A DNA stretch of 64,000 bases, taken from positions 1 to 64,000 of the forward strand of contig CANQMR010000017.1 of the NCBI GenBank assembly GCA_947625015.1, written 5' to 3'. Positions 1-7,403 of this stretch are shown piece by piece. The notes under the pieces are model-generated. The model was not told the origin of the DNA and searched no databases. It worked only from the letters and a program-made list of their open reading frames with translations. Position 1 is the first letter of the stretch. Every line of letters starts with the position of its first letter. Origin of the DNA: an uncultured Lachnospiraceae bacterium (GTDB lineage: Bacteria; Bacillota; Clostridia; Lachnospirales; Lachnospiraceae). The translations under genes and the position numbers were made by a program.

Positions 1-41
1 ATCTATATTCCTGTTGTATCTGGTTATATTCCCTAAAGGTA

Positions 42-206
42 TTAAAGTTGCTGTATGTATCTTGTGCCATTCTTTCCTACAAAACCATAAATATCGCCAC
101 GTCGTATTGTCATATTGAACTTATCAAGTGCATTAAACTTATCACCCATATTTTTCTTGCAATACTGTTTTGTCACATTCTTAGCTAAAAATACTATTTC
201 TTCCAT
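42..206 (-). pseudogene. Remnant of an ABC transporter ATP-binding protein, cut at Walker A
   Basis: A 54-codon frame opens with ATG at 206 behind a good ribosome site (GGAGAGG, 8 bases upstream). It reads like the N-terminus of a BcrA-type ABC ATPase: a first strand (IVFLAKNVTKQY), then RRGDIYGFVGKNG, the start of the Walker A loop. The expected GKTT never follows. The frame continues as TRYIQQL and stops at 42-44. Neither other frame restores Walker A up to the window edge, so this looks like a deletion or rearrangement inside the P-loop rather than a single-base shift. It lies downstream of the kinase/LytTR pair but behind a terminator. The remainder of the gene, if any, lies outside the window. 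The identity of the first 40 residues is fairly secure; the cause of the break is inference. Confidence 0.75.
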
Positions 207-325
207 ACCAATTTCCTCTCCTTATCAAGAATCAACCCTCTAATGGAATAATATAAATTTTATTTGGTAATATTTCCTTTTTCACAATTTTATAGTTTTG
301 TTACTATATTTTCAATGTGACAGTC

Positions 326-356
326 GATTTTTGCAAAATGAACATACATTTTTGTA
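326..356 (-). promoter_or_regulatory. Possible LytTR-type direct repeats upstream of the broken ABC gene
   Basis: Two near-identical 9-10 bp half-sites, GATTTTTGCA and CATTTTTGTA, lie 21 bp apart. That is two helical turns, the spacing typical of AgrA/LytTR-family regulators. They are in the only leader between the kinase/regulator pair and the ABC remnant, so a link to the LytTR regulator at 1780-2529 is a reasonable inference. The region is AT-rich, so chance is possible. Confidence 0.35.
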
Positions 357-409
357 AATAATTGTTTAAAATAATGTCAAAATACAAATACATCTGGTAA
401 CATGCACAT

Positions 410-449
410 AAAAAAGGAGCTCACACCCCAAGTATGCAGCTCCTTTTTT
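410..449 (-). terminator. Rho-independent terminator after the kinase gene
   Basis: Twelve-base arms (410-421 and 438-449) form AAAAAAGGAGCT/AGCTCCTTTTTT around a 16-base loop. The hairpin starts 15 bases beyond the kinase stop codon. A/T runs on both sides make it potentially bidirectional. It separates the two-component operon from the ABC remnant. Confidence 0.85.
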
Positions 450-463
450 AGAGTTCCCTATAT

Positions 464-1765
464 TTACTTATCTGTAGATAATAACAAAACAGCCTCAAAA
501 ATATTATCACTTACTTTACAAGATAAAAAGCCCCCATATTTCTCGGCTATTTTATTTACGCTACTTATACCCAGTCCATGAATGCCTTTTTCTGTTTTCG
601 TAGAAACAAACCGATCTCCATCCATTACTATATCTCCAAAAAAATTATTTATTATTTTAATAACACAAAACCCCAATACATCTTGCATATAAATCTTTAA
701 CTTAACGTACCTCTCATTCTTGCAATCCCTTGCAGCACGAAATGCATTATCTAGTAAATTACCCATCATTGCTATCAAATCAATATCTTCTACCATATTT
801 AATATTATGCCTGGCTCTATGAAAATATCAAAGTTAATATTATTGTCATCTGCTAATTTTTGCTTTTCAGACAATATAACATTAAGTACATGATAATTCG
901 AAAATGAAACTATCTTGTGTTCTTCAATTTGATTATCAATCTCACCAATTATTTTAATGATACTCTCATAATCTTTCATTTGTGCAAATTTATTAATTGC
1001 TCTTAGATAGTGACTTGTATTATGCACAAATTCATTATGACTTTCCTCATTTTCTGCTTTTTGCATATAATAGTTTAAATCCGCTTTTTGCTTTGTTATT
1101 AAAATTTGTTTTTCTAAATTATTATTCACTTCTTCAGAATACTGATTAAATGCATAAAAAACAATTATATTTCCCAAGAGCATAAATATATAACAAATTG
1201 TCATCATTATTTTTGTACCCGATGAGAAATCTATATTAGAATAAAATATTACATTCATCATAACAAAACTAGCAAGTGGAAGGCATAAATAATTTATGAA
1301 TAGTTTATTGCTCATTTTTCTTTTTCGTTTTCCCATTAAATGTTCTAATACAATAAACAACACATATGTCAAAAGTTTAAGCGACAATACCATAAAAGGC
1401 ATTTGTGACATATTCTTATAAGCATTATTCCCCACTCCAAGTATGATGGCATAGACCCACTCACTTCCCCAAATAATTGAAAATGCCATAAAAAAGTATA
1501 ATAATCTACTTCCAAACTTCCCATAAAACAATATTAAAATATAAAACCATGTACTAAGTGGAAATAAAAATAAATTCATATCACCATTTCCGATGACATT
1601 ACAAAAAAACAAAAGCAAAACAGCTATCAAATTATATCCCCATACTCTGTATTTATTATCAACAAAATACATCCTTTTCTCAAAAAACATACTAAAAAAT
1701 GTATAAATTAAATATATTTCTACTACGCAACTCGATAATAAAATAGCACAATCAATTACTTTCAT
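464..1765 (-). CDS. Agr-type GHKL sensor histidine kinase
   Basis: The 433-residue protein has about six hydrophobic segments in residues 1-210, a short coiled linker, a phospho-acceptor region and a GHKL ATPase domain. The histidine box reads VHNTSHYL (His248), a deviation from the usual HDxxNHL because the Asp is Asn. The N box is GNLLDNA (about 335-341) and the G box HGLGISSV (about 395-402). Length and layout match the AgrC/ComD-like HPK10 family, which senses peptides at the membrane and phosphorylates a LytTR regulator. It starts 14 bases after the end of the regulator gene at 1780-2529, so the two form an operon. No AgrB or AgrD homologue is in the window; the ligand is unknown. Confidence 0.88.
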   Translation of the reverse strand: MKVIDCAILLSSCVVEIYLIYTFFSMFFEKRMYFVDNKYRVWGYNLIAVLLLFFCNVIGNGDMNLFLFPLSTWFYILILFYGKFGSRLLYFFMAFSIIWGSEWVYAIILGVGNNAYKNMSQMPFMVLSLKLLTYVLFIVLEHLMGKRKRKMSNKLFINYLCLPLASFVMMNVIFYSNIDFSSGTKIMMTICYIFMLLGNIIVFYAFNQYSEEVNNNLEKQILITKQKADLNYYMQKAENEESHNEFVHNTSHYLRAINKFAQMKDYESIIKIIGEIDNQIEEHKIVSFSNYHVLNVILSEKQKLADDNNINFDIFIEPGIILNMVEDIDLIAMMGNLLDNAFRAARDCKNERYVKLKIYMQDVLGFCVIKIINNFFGDIVMDGDRFVSTKTEKGIHGLGISSVNKIAEKYGGFLSCKVSDNIFEAVLLLSTDK

Positions 1766-1779
1766 ACGTTACCTCAAAA

Positions 1780-2529
1780 TCAATATTTATAACTAAGCCA
1801 CTCTGAAAATGCAGTCCGAAAAGTCTTTAGTTTTGAACGTGCTACACTTAATATAGTGCCATCTTTTAATTTGATCTCGCCAATCGAAGGCATTTTAATA
1901 ACATATTTCATATTAACAATATAACTACCATGCGCATACTCAAAACCATATGGATGTAACACCTCAAATAATTCAGCTAATTTCTTTTTTGTCGTAATGT
2001 CATGCTTTTCCTCAAATTCATATTCTACAGCATCCTTGTATGGATGTATAATACTTCCAAACCGAAAATTTTCTATATACATAATATCATCCGGCTCAAA
2101 ACGAACAGTGTTATAATAATAACTTCCTACAATATATGGAATTTCTTGCTTTACTTTCATTTCTTTCACAACAGCTTGCATTTCTTTAATCATGGTCTTT
2201 CTACTGTAGCTTTTATACAAATAACGATATGGAGTTGTTTTAAACGATTCATCTGTCGGCTTGCATACCCCTGAGCAAAATACAAGTGTAGTCTTTGGAA
2301 ATTGTTTCCTAAACTTTAGTGCTGTTTCATGTCCATCTAATGCTTTCATCTGCATATCCAATATCAGCAAATCACATTTTTTTAAATTTGATATATCATT
2401 CAGAAAGTTTTCTCCAGAATCATACTCATAGAACAGAACTTCTTCTTTGTCAACTCCGCTTCCAAGAATTATTTCTTTCAAATAATCTATATATATTTCG
2501 TCGTCGTCACATATAGTAATATAATACAT
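1780..2529 (-). CDS. LytTR-family response regulator
   Basis: The 249-residue protein has a receiver domain (acidic CDDD at 7-10, phospho-acceptor in LLILDMQM, Asp58) followed by a LytTR DNA-binding domain (about 135-245; RFEPDDIMYIENF and HGSYIVNMKYV regions). It is the first gene of the operon with the kinase. LytTR regulators bind pairs of direct repeats two helical turns apart and usually activate peptide-responsive genes; the ABC remnant at 42-206 is the nearest candidate target. The leader carries an inverted repeat (about 2538-2572, CGCCTTTCTG/CAGAAAGGCG) that encloses a TATAAT and covers the ribosome site AGGCGG. That could make expression depend on structure or on a bound protein. 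Confidence 0.88.
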   Translation of the reverse strand: MYYITICDDDEIYIDYLKEIILGSGVDKEEVLFYEYDSGENFLNDISNLKKCDLLILDMQMKALDGHETALKFRKQFPKTTLVFCSGVCKPTDESFKTTPYRYLYKSYSRKTMIKEMQAVVKEMKVKQEIPYIVGSYYYNTVRFEPDDIMYIENFRFGSIIHPYKDAVEYEFEEKHDITTKKKLAELFEVLHPYGFEYAHGSYIVNMKYVIKMPSIGEIKLKDGTILSVARSKLKTFRTAFSEWLSYKY

Positions 2530-2583
2530 AAAAGCACCGCCTTTCTGATTATTATTATACCAGAAAGGCGGCTGAAAGTATAG

Positions 2584-2606
2584 AAAATCCCGGCTTTCGC
2601 CGGGAC
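2584..2606 (-). terminator. Terminator after the metal ATPase
   Basis: A strong 7-bp GC stem (2588-2594/2599-2605, TCCCGGC/GCCGGGA) closed by a GAAA tetraloop on the minus strand is followed by TTTTCTA. It sits 45 bases beyond the ATPase stop codon. Confidence 0.85.
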
Positions 2607-2650
2607 TTTGTCTACAGTCTGACTCACCTGCAGAGCAGGTGGAATTCTAT

Positions 2651-4519
2651 CTACAATTTCCGTACAAACAATGCCCGTATGGCGTTTAAAACTGCTAACA
2701 CCATAACGCCTACATCTGCGAAAATCGCCAGCCACATATTGGCAATTCCCAGTGCGCCCAAAAGCAGGCAGACCAGCTTTACGCCAATGGCAAAATAAAT
2801 GTTCTCATAGACAATGCGCATGCACTTTCTGGCAATCCGGATCGCCTTGGCAATCTTAAGCGGATCATCATCCATCAGCACCACATCTGCCGCCTCAATG
2901 GCCGCATCGGAGCCTAAAGCCCCCATGGCAATTCCGATATCCGCCCTGGATAATACCGGCGCATCATTGATTCCGTCTCCCACAAAAGCAAGCCTTTTCT
3001 TGGGCGTTTTTGCTTCTAACAGTTCTTCCACCTTAGCCACCTTATCAGCCGGCAGCAGCTCGCTGTATACCGTAGAAATATCCAGCTCCTTTGCGACCTG
3101 CTCTGCCACGCTTTTCGCATCGCCCGTCAGCATAACCGTCTTTGAAACTCCTGCCTTTTTCAATGCCTGGATTGCCGCTTTGGCAGTAGGCTTTATCACA
3201 TCTGAAATTAAAATATGTCCGGCATAGGCGCCATCTATGGCAAGATGAACCACTGTTCCTACATGATGACATTCCTTATACTCTATATGCAGACTATTCA
3301 TCAGCTTTGCATTTCCTAAAGCCACAGGAATACCATCTATTTTTGCAGTAATGCCATGGCCGCCAATCTCCTCCACCTCGGAAACCCGGCTTTGATCCGG
3401 CTCCTTTCCGTAGGCCCGTTTAATACTTTTGCTGATCGGGTGGGAAGAAAAGCGCTCAGCCAATGCCGCATACTCCAAAATCCGCTCCTCTTCCAGTTGG
3501 TTATGATGAATCCCGCTTACCTCAAACACGCCCCGCGTCATGGTGCCCGTCTTGTCAAAAACCACAATTCCGGTCTGGGAAAGCGTCTCTAAATAGTTTG
3601 AGCCCTTTACTAAAATTCCCTCCTTGCTGGCGCCGCCGATTCCCGCAAAAAAGCTTAAGGGAATACTGATTACAAGGGCGCAGGGGCAACTGATTACCAA
3701 GAAGGTCAACGCCCGGTATACCCAGACGCCCCACTCCGGATTAAGCCCCAAGGCCAGCATACGGACCACAGGCGGCAGCAGGGCCAGCGCTACAGCGCCA
3801 TAGCAGACTGCCGGAGTATAAATCCTTGCAAACTTTGAAATGAAATTTTCTGATTTGGATTTGCGTGAACTGGAATTCTCCACCAGTTCTAATATCTTGG
3901 AAACGGTGGATTCACCAAACTCCTTTGTGGTCTTCACCTTCAGCACGCCGGTCATATTGATGCAGCCGCTTATCACCTCTTCTCCGGCATGCACTTCCCT
4001 TGGCGCACTCTCACCGGTTAGGGCGCTGGTGTTCAGGGAAGCATTTCCCTCTACCACTACGCCGTCAATAGGAACCTTCTCCCCCGGCTGTATCACAATG
4101 ATACTGCCGATTGCCACCTCGTCCGGGTCTACCTGCTCTAACTTCCCGTCCTTTTCCATATTGGCATAGTCCGGACGGATATCCATAAGCTCGCTGATAT
4201 TCCGGCGGCTTTTTCCAACGGCATAGCTCTGAAACAGTTCTCCAATCTGGTAAAACAGCATAACGGCTGTTCCCTCCTGATACTCGCCTAACAAAATGGC
4301 GCCCACCGTTGCCACAGCCATCAGAAAATTCTCATCAAAAACCTGGCGGTTTATGATTCCCTTCCCCGCCCGTTTCAAAATGTCATATCCAATCACCAGA
4401 TAGGGAACCAGATAGGCGGCAAGCCGTAAGTACCCCTCTAAGGGCAGAAAAGAAATGACCGCTAAAAGTATAATTGCGATTATGATGCGAAAGAGCATCT
4501 TTTTCTGCTTTTTATTCAT
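2651..4519 (-). CDS. P1B-type heavy-metal-translocating ATPase (Zn/Cd/Pb type)
   Basis: The 622-residue ATP-driven metal exporter has TGES (168-171, actuator), the membrane metal motif SCPCAL (CPC 278-280), the phosphorylation motif DKTGT (322-326), the HP motif (360-361) and the hinge GDGINDAP (514-521). The last membrane helix has an Asp and an Asn spaced as ADVGVMVLAVLN, the pattern of the Zn/Cd/Pb subgroup (ZntA/CadA). It lacks the N-terminal HMA domain common in this family. A separate HMA protein is encoded 56 bases upstream (4576-4794), so the metal-binding domain is supplied in trans. Both genes lie behind an ArsR/SmtB-type operator. Export of zinc or cadmium is inferred; the metal cannot be fixed from sequence. 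Confidence 0.93.
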   Translation of the reverse strand: MNKKQKKMLFRIIIAIILLAVISFLPLEGYLRLAAYLVPYLVIGYDILKRAGKGIINRQVFDENFLMAVATVGAILLGEYQEGTAVMLFYQIGELFQSYAVGKSRRNISELMDIRPDYANMEKDGKLEQVDPDEVAIGSIIVIQPGEKVPIDGVVVEGNASLNTSALTGESAPREVHAGEEVISGCINMTGVLKVKTTKEFGESTVSKILELVENSSSRKSKSENFISKFARIYTPAVCYGAVALALLPPVVRMLALGLNPEWGVWVYRALTFLVISCPCALVISIPLSFFAGIGGASKEGILVKGSNYLETLSQTGIVVFDKTGTMTRGVFEVSGIHHNQLEEERILEYAALAERFSSHPISKSIKRAYGKEPDQSRVSEVEEIGGHGITAKIDGIPVALGNAKLMNSLHIEYKECHHVGTVVHLAIDGAYAGHILISDVIKPTAKAAIQALKKAGVSKTVMLTGDAKSVAEQVAKELDISTVYSELLPADKVAKVEELLEAKTPKKRLAFVGDGINDAPVLSRADIGIAMGALGSDAAIEAADVVLMDDDPLKIAKAIRIARKCMRIVYENIYFAIGVKLVCLLLGALGIANMWLAIFADVGVMVLAVLNAIRALFVRKL

Positions 4520-4575
4520 TGCGCTTCCCCCTTTCCCGCATAATGAATTATGTCCATGAAATATCTAATATCCTC

Positions 4576-4794
4576 TTATAAAAAGATTTCACAATCATCC
4601 TCTACCTTCTTGCAGTTTTTGAGTACATCCTGCATAACTGCCTTGGGATCTTTGCCGTCCTCAAACTCCACAATCATCTTCAGTGTCATAAAATTCACTA
4701 CCGCATCCTTAACGCCTGCCGTCTTCTTTGCTGCTTCTTCCATCTTATTGGCGCAGTTAGCGCAATCTACATCAATCTTATAAGTCTTCTTCAT
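4576..4794 (-). CDS. Stand-alone HMA-domain metal-binding protein
   Basis: This is a 72-residue single HMA (ferredoxin-like) fold. The metal loop is DCANCANK near residue 10, where CxxC replaces the usual GMxCxxC. It precedes the P1B ATPase in the same transcript and probably delivers metal to it or acts as its detached N-terminal domain. The C-terminal region has a further Cys in KNCKKVEDDCE. The ribosome site is GGAGAG upstream of the ATG at 4794. The AND-type DCANCA loop is common in Zn/Cd-linked HMA domains, which fits the ATPase subgroup. Confidence 0.88.
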   Translation of the reverse strand: MKKTYKIDVDCANCANKMEEAAKKTAGVKDAVVNFMTLKMIVEFEDGKDPKAVMQDVLKNCKKVEDDCEIFL

Positions 4795-4823
4795 CGCTAT
4801 TCTCTCCTTTATTATACATTAAC

Positions 4824-4843
4824 ATATGAACATCTATTCATAT
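4824..4843. promoter_or_regulatory. ArsR/SmtB-type operator for the metal-efflux genes
   Basis: The inverted repeat ATATGAA-N6-TTCATAT contains the TGAA-N6-TTCA core of ArsR/SmtB-family (CzrA, SmtB, CadC) operators. It lies just downstream of the predicted transcription start (about 4847) of the HMA/ATPase operon, where a bound repressor would block transcription and be released by metal. No ArsR gene is visible in the window, so the regulator must be encoded elsewhere. Confidence 0.75.
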
Positions 4844-4853
4844 ATTTGTTTTC

Positions 4854-4881
4854 ATTATAACACGCCGGATGTATATGTCAA
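4854..4881 (-). promoter_or_regulatory. SigA promoter of the HMA/P-type ATPase operon
   Basis: On the minus strand TTGACA (4876-4881) and TATAAT (4854-4859) are separated by 16 bases. Both boxes are perfect. The predicted start is immediately upstream of the ArsR-type operator. Confidence 0.8.
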
Positions 4882-4912
4882 TAGGAAAATGGAAAGTTAA
4901 TCCTCTTTCCGC

Positions 4913-5491
4913 TTACGCCGATGCAAAAAGAAACTTTTCCACGATATGATATAACTCATACATCATCTCTGAGGCGGACAGTTCTAACTTTGCCACGCCG
5001 AAAATAGCGAACGCCGCCCCGGAGGCTCTCGCCTTGGGATTCCGGATATGGAAGACGCCCTCCTTATTGCCCCGCTCAATCAGCCGTTCAAAACAGTCCG
5101 CCAGCATATAGCAGGTCTTTAGATGCAGCATATCATAATAATACATCCTGTCCTTCTCCGGCAGATAGGGGTTCATCACAGATTTTCCCCTGGAAAATTC
5201 CACATTGCAGATGGTAAGCAGGGTTCCCATAATCCTGTCAACAGAAAGTTCTTCATTATCAATCAAGGCCTCAAGCCCCGGCAGCACATTTTCCGTCGTC
5301 CGGACTAACACAGCCTGAAACAGCTTTTCCTTTGTTCCAAAATAATGGAGCACAGTCCCCCGGACGACTCCCGCATCCTCGGCGATATCGTCCACATTCA
5401 CATGATAAAATCCATGCTGCAAAAAACGCTTTTCCGCAGCATCTAAGATTTCCTTCTTCCTCTCCTCTGTATCATTCATTCTTTTCGCCAT
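4913..5491 (-). CDS. TetR/AcrR-family transcriptional regulator
   Basis: The 192-residue regulator has an N-terminal helix-turn-helix of the TetR type (about 8-55: RKKEILDAAEKRFLQHGF, then VDDIAEDAGVVRGTVLHYFGTKEKLF) and an unassigned C-terminal ligand domain. The start follows GGAAGG. It ends about 120 bases upstream of the metal-efflux operon on the same strand, but that operon has its own promoter and an ArsR-type operator. The more direct inference is self-regulation through the palindrome at 5522-5538. The ligand and other targets are unknown. Confidence 0.88.
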   Translation of the reverse strand: MAKRMNDTEERKKEILDAAEKRFLQHGFYHVNVDDIAEDAGVVRGTVLHYFGTKEKLFQAVLVRTTENVLPGLEALIDNEELSVDRIMGTLLTICNVEFSRGKSVMNPYLPEKDRMYYYDMLHLKTCYMLADCFERLIERGNKEGVFHIRNPKARASGAAFAIFGVAKLELSASEMMYELYHIVEKFLFASA

Positions 5492-5521
5492 ATAAACACC
5501 TTCCCCGCTCCAAAATTCGTT

Positions 5522-5548
5522 ATTGACTTTTTGTCAATTTATATTATA
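5522..5548 (-). promoter_or_regulatory. TetR promoter -10 box with overlapping palindromic operator
   Basis: A minus-strand TATAAT (5543-5548) is followed by the perfect palindrome ATTGAC-N5-GTCAAT (5522-5538), covering the likely start site. A short symmetric site here is typical of an autoregulated TetR gene. No good -35 box is seen. Confidence 0.65.
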
Positions 5549-5561
5549 CCTAAAATTTTCC

Positions 5562-5586
5562 AAAAAGAAAAGAGCGTTCCCGCTCT
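5562..5586 (-). terminator. Terminator after the EAL gene
   Basis: On the minus strand AGAGCG-GGAA-CGCTCT is followed by TTTTCTTTTT. It lies about 60 bases beyond the EAL stop codon and just upstream of the TetR promoter. Confidence 0.8.
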
Positions 5587-5643
5587 GTTTCTTTGATTCT
5601 GACAAGCAATGCCTGCGCCGCCGGAAAAAGAATATTGAATTGC

Positions 5644-6435
5644 TCAGCCCGCATTTTCAATAAACTGTACAAATTCATCTTTCGGTATAGGTCTGGAATA
5701 ATAATATCCCTGTATGTATTCGCACTGAAGGTCCGAAAACTGCTTTGCTAAGCCTTTGGTTTCCACGCCCTCCACCACAATCTTCATATTCATATCCTTA
5801 ATCATCCGAATCGTATTCTCTAAAACAATCAGTATATTGGGATTGCGCTGTTCACTGATGAAACTCTTGTCCAGCTTTACAATATGGATTGGCAATGATG
5901 CGATTCTCCGCATATTGGAATAGCCGCTTCCAAAATCATCCAAAGAAAATGTAACGCCCGCCCGGGAGAGCACATCTAAATTCTCCATCATGGCATTCTG
6001 GGAATAAGAGGTTGCCGTCTCGGTAATCTCCAAATTAATCTGAGACGGCGACACATGATAGCGGTCCAAAATTTCCAAAATCTCCTGCGCCAGGTTGGTC
6101 CGCATACACTGCGCCACAGAAAGATTCACTTCTATGTAGTCAATCCCTAAAGACCGGAAGGTGTCGCTGGCAATGAACCGGCACACTTCTTCCAAAACAA
6201 ACGCCCCAATCTTATGGATTGCCCCATTCCGCTCCGCCACAGGAATGAAAATTTCCGGTGAGATAAAACCGTATTTTTCATCATAGAGCCGCAGCAATGC
6301 CTCCGCCGAATTAAACCGCTGCTCCTGTACAGAATAGATTGGTTGATAATATACGGAAAAAGCCTTATTGGCAAAGGCTCTCTCCATAATGCCCTCCAAA
6401 TCCCGCAAAGATTTGTAATTGGTCACATTCACCAT
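5644..6435 (-). CDS. EAL-domain c-di-GMP phosphodiesterase (C-terminal part of a frameshifted 7TM-EAL protein)
   Basis: The 263-residue frame is almost entirely an EAL domain that hydrolyses c-di-GMP to pGpG. The catalytic set looks complete: EAL (45-47), Asn104 (VNLSVAQ), Glu136 (EITE), DDFGSGYS (166-173), Lys187 (KLDKSF), Glu222 and Glu225 (VEGVET), and Gln242 (IQGYYYSRP). The first 14 residues (VNVTNYKSLRD) look like the first strand and helix of a GGDEF domain, whose remainder is absent. There is no convincing ribosome site before the ATG. The frame continues upstream as KVIM, in register with the end of the preceding frame if one base is added. It is best read as the C-terminal half of one protein with 6438-7187. 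Confidence 0.88.
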   Translation of the reverse strand: MVNVTNYKSLRDLEGIMERAFANKAFSVYYQPIYSVQEQRFNSAEALLRLYDEKYGFISPEIFIPVAERNGAIHKIGAFVLEEVCRFIASDTFRSLGIDYIEVNLSVAQCMRTNLAQEILEILDRYHVSPSQINLEITETATSYSQNAMMENLDVLSRAGVTFSLDDFGSGYSNMRRIASLPIHIVKLDKSFISEQRNPNILIVLENTIRMIKDMNMKIVVEGVETKGLAKQFSDLQCEYIQGYYYSRPIPKDEFVQFIENAG

Positions 6436-6437
6436 GA

Positions 6438-7187
6438 TTACTTTACCGGCTTCTCTACCTCCACCATCCGGCGCATATCATGCACATAAGCGCTTAATTT
6501 TGACAGCCCTGTAGCCGTATCAATCTTATCCTCCGGTCTTTGAATCATCATAAAGATAAGCAGAACGCCGATAGAGTTGGCAAACAGTTCAATGATATAA
6601 TAGGGAAAGAAAAACTGGATCACCACAGCCACCGCCATCAGCGGATAGACGGAAATCAGCGTCAGATACTTTCCCCGCTTGAAGAGCCTGCGGTAAAACA
6701 GCATATAGGTCAGACCAATTATCACATAAATGGCCGATACCACATACAATATGTAAAACCGCTTTCCTCTGGTATAGCTCTCCTGTCCATCCAGATAAAA
6801 TATATGTCCGGTCGCCGGATTGGCAATCAGCAGCAGGGTAACTGCAAGCATTGGTATGCAGTAAGATATCCACAGCGCCGGATATTTTAGCACCCGATGC
6901 CAGGTATCCGTAAGGGTGATAAGATACGCAAAATAGACGACGGGCAGCAGACAGTGAAAAAACAGATACAAGGTATGGGCGACATACTTTCCTGCCACAT
7001 TCCCCGCTCCCAGCTTGCCGTAATTAATTGCCGCCACATCTGCTATCACAGCGGCCATTATCACCAATACCAATAATAAAAAGCACCGGTTACGCCTTCC
7101 TCTTGTCATCTTCCTCAAAACAATGGAAAGCAGAAGGATAACCAGCACCGCAAATGCAGAATAATCATAATAAACAATCTTTTCCAT
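6438..7187 (-). CDS. Seven-helix membrane sensor, N-terminal part of a frameshifted 7TM-EAL protein
   Basis: The 249 residues contain about seven hydrophobic segments (residues 8-220). They are followed by DTATGLSKLSAYVHDMRR, which resembles the DxLTGLxNR lead-in to a GGDEF domain. The frame ends after EKPVK at 6438. The next frame (5644-6435) starts 2 bases later and, with a one-base correction near 6441-6446, the protein would read EKPVK-VIMVNVTNYKSLRD, a natural GGDEF beta strand. I therefore infer one 7TM / shortened GGDEF / EAL protein disrupted by a frameshift, from mutation, sequencing or recoding. As separate products the membrane half would have no output domain. Confidence 0.75.
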   Translation of the reverse strand: MEKIVYYDYSAFAVLVILLLSIVLRKMTRGRRNRCFLLLVLVIMAAVIADVAAINYGKLGAGNVAGKYVAHTLYLFFHCLLPVVYFAYLITLTDTWHRVLKYPALWISYCIPMLAVTLLLIANPATGHIFYLDGQESYTRGKRFYILYVVSAIYVIIGLTYMLFYRRLFKRGKYLTLISVYPLMAVAVVIQFFFPYYIIELFANSIGVLLIFMMIQRPEDKIDTATGLSKLSAYVHDMRRMVEVEKPVK

Positions 7188-7244
7188 ACTTTCTCTTTTC
7201 CTTGCTAATCAAAAAAACACCATTCAGAATCCCTATAAAAACAA

Positions 7245-7287
7245 AATAAATAGCAGCTTCAAAAACCCAATGAAGCTACTATTTATT
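7245..7287 (-). terminator. Terminator after the chemoreceptor gene
   Basis: Sixteen-base arms (7245-7260 and 7272-7287) pair with one mismatch, followed on the minus strand by TTTGTTTTTA. The 116 bases between it and the chemoreceptor stop contain only a direct repeat of ATGACGCACA (about 7329 and 7361). Confidence 0.75.
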
Positions 7288-7403
7288 ATACACATTCCAT
7301 TACTTATCGTCAACCGAAACAACATCTGATGACGCACATATTTTTCTTTCAGAAAACAAAGATGACGCACATCAAAAATATAATCTTCAACAGAATATAA
7401 ATC

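Noticed and set aside
2621..2645. CACCTG/CAGGTG hairpin between the P-type ATPase gene and its terminator
   Set aside because: It has no T run and a short stem; the adjacent GC-rich hairpin at 2584-2606 is the convincing terminator.
7328..7371. Direct repeat of ATGACGCACA downstream of the chemoreceptor
   Set aside because: Two copies of about ten bases in a 3' untranslated stretch, with no promoter or gene to regulate.
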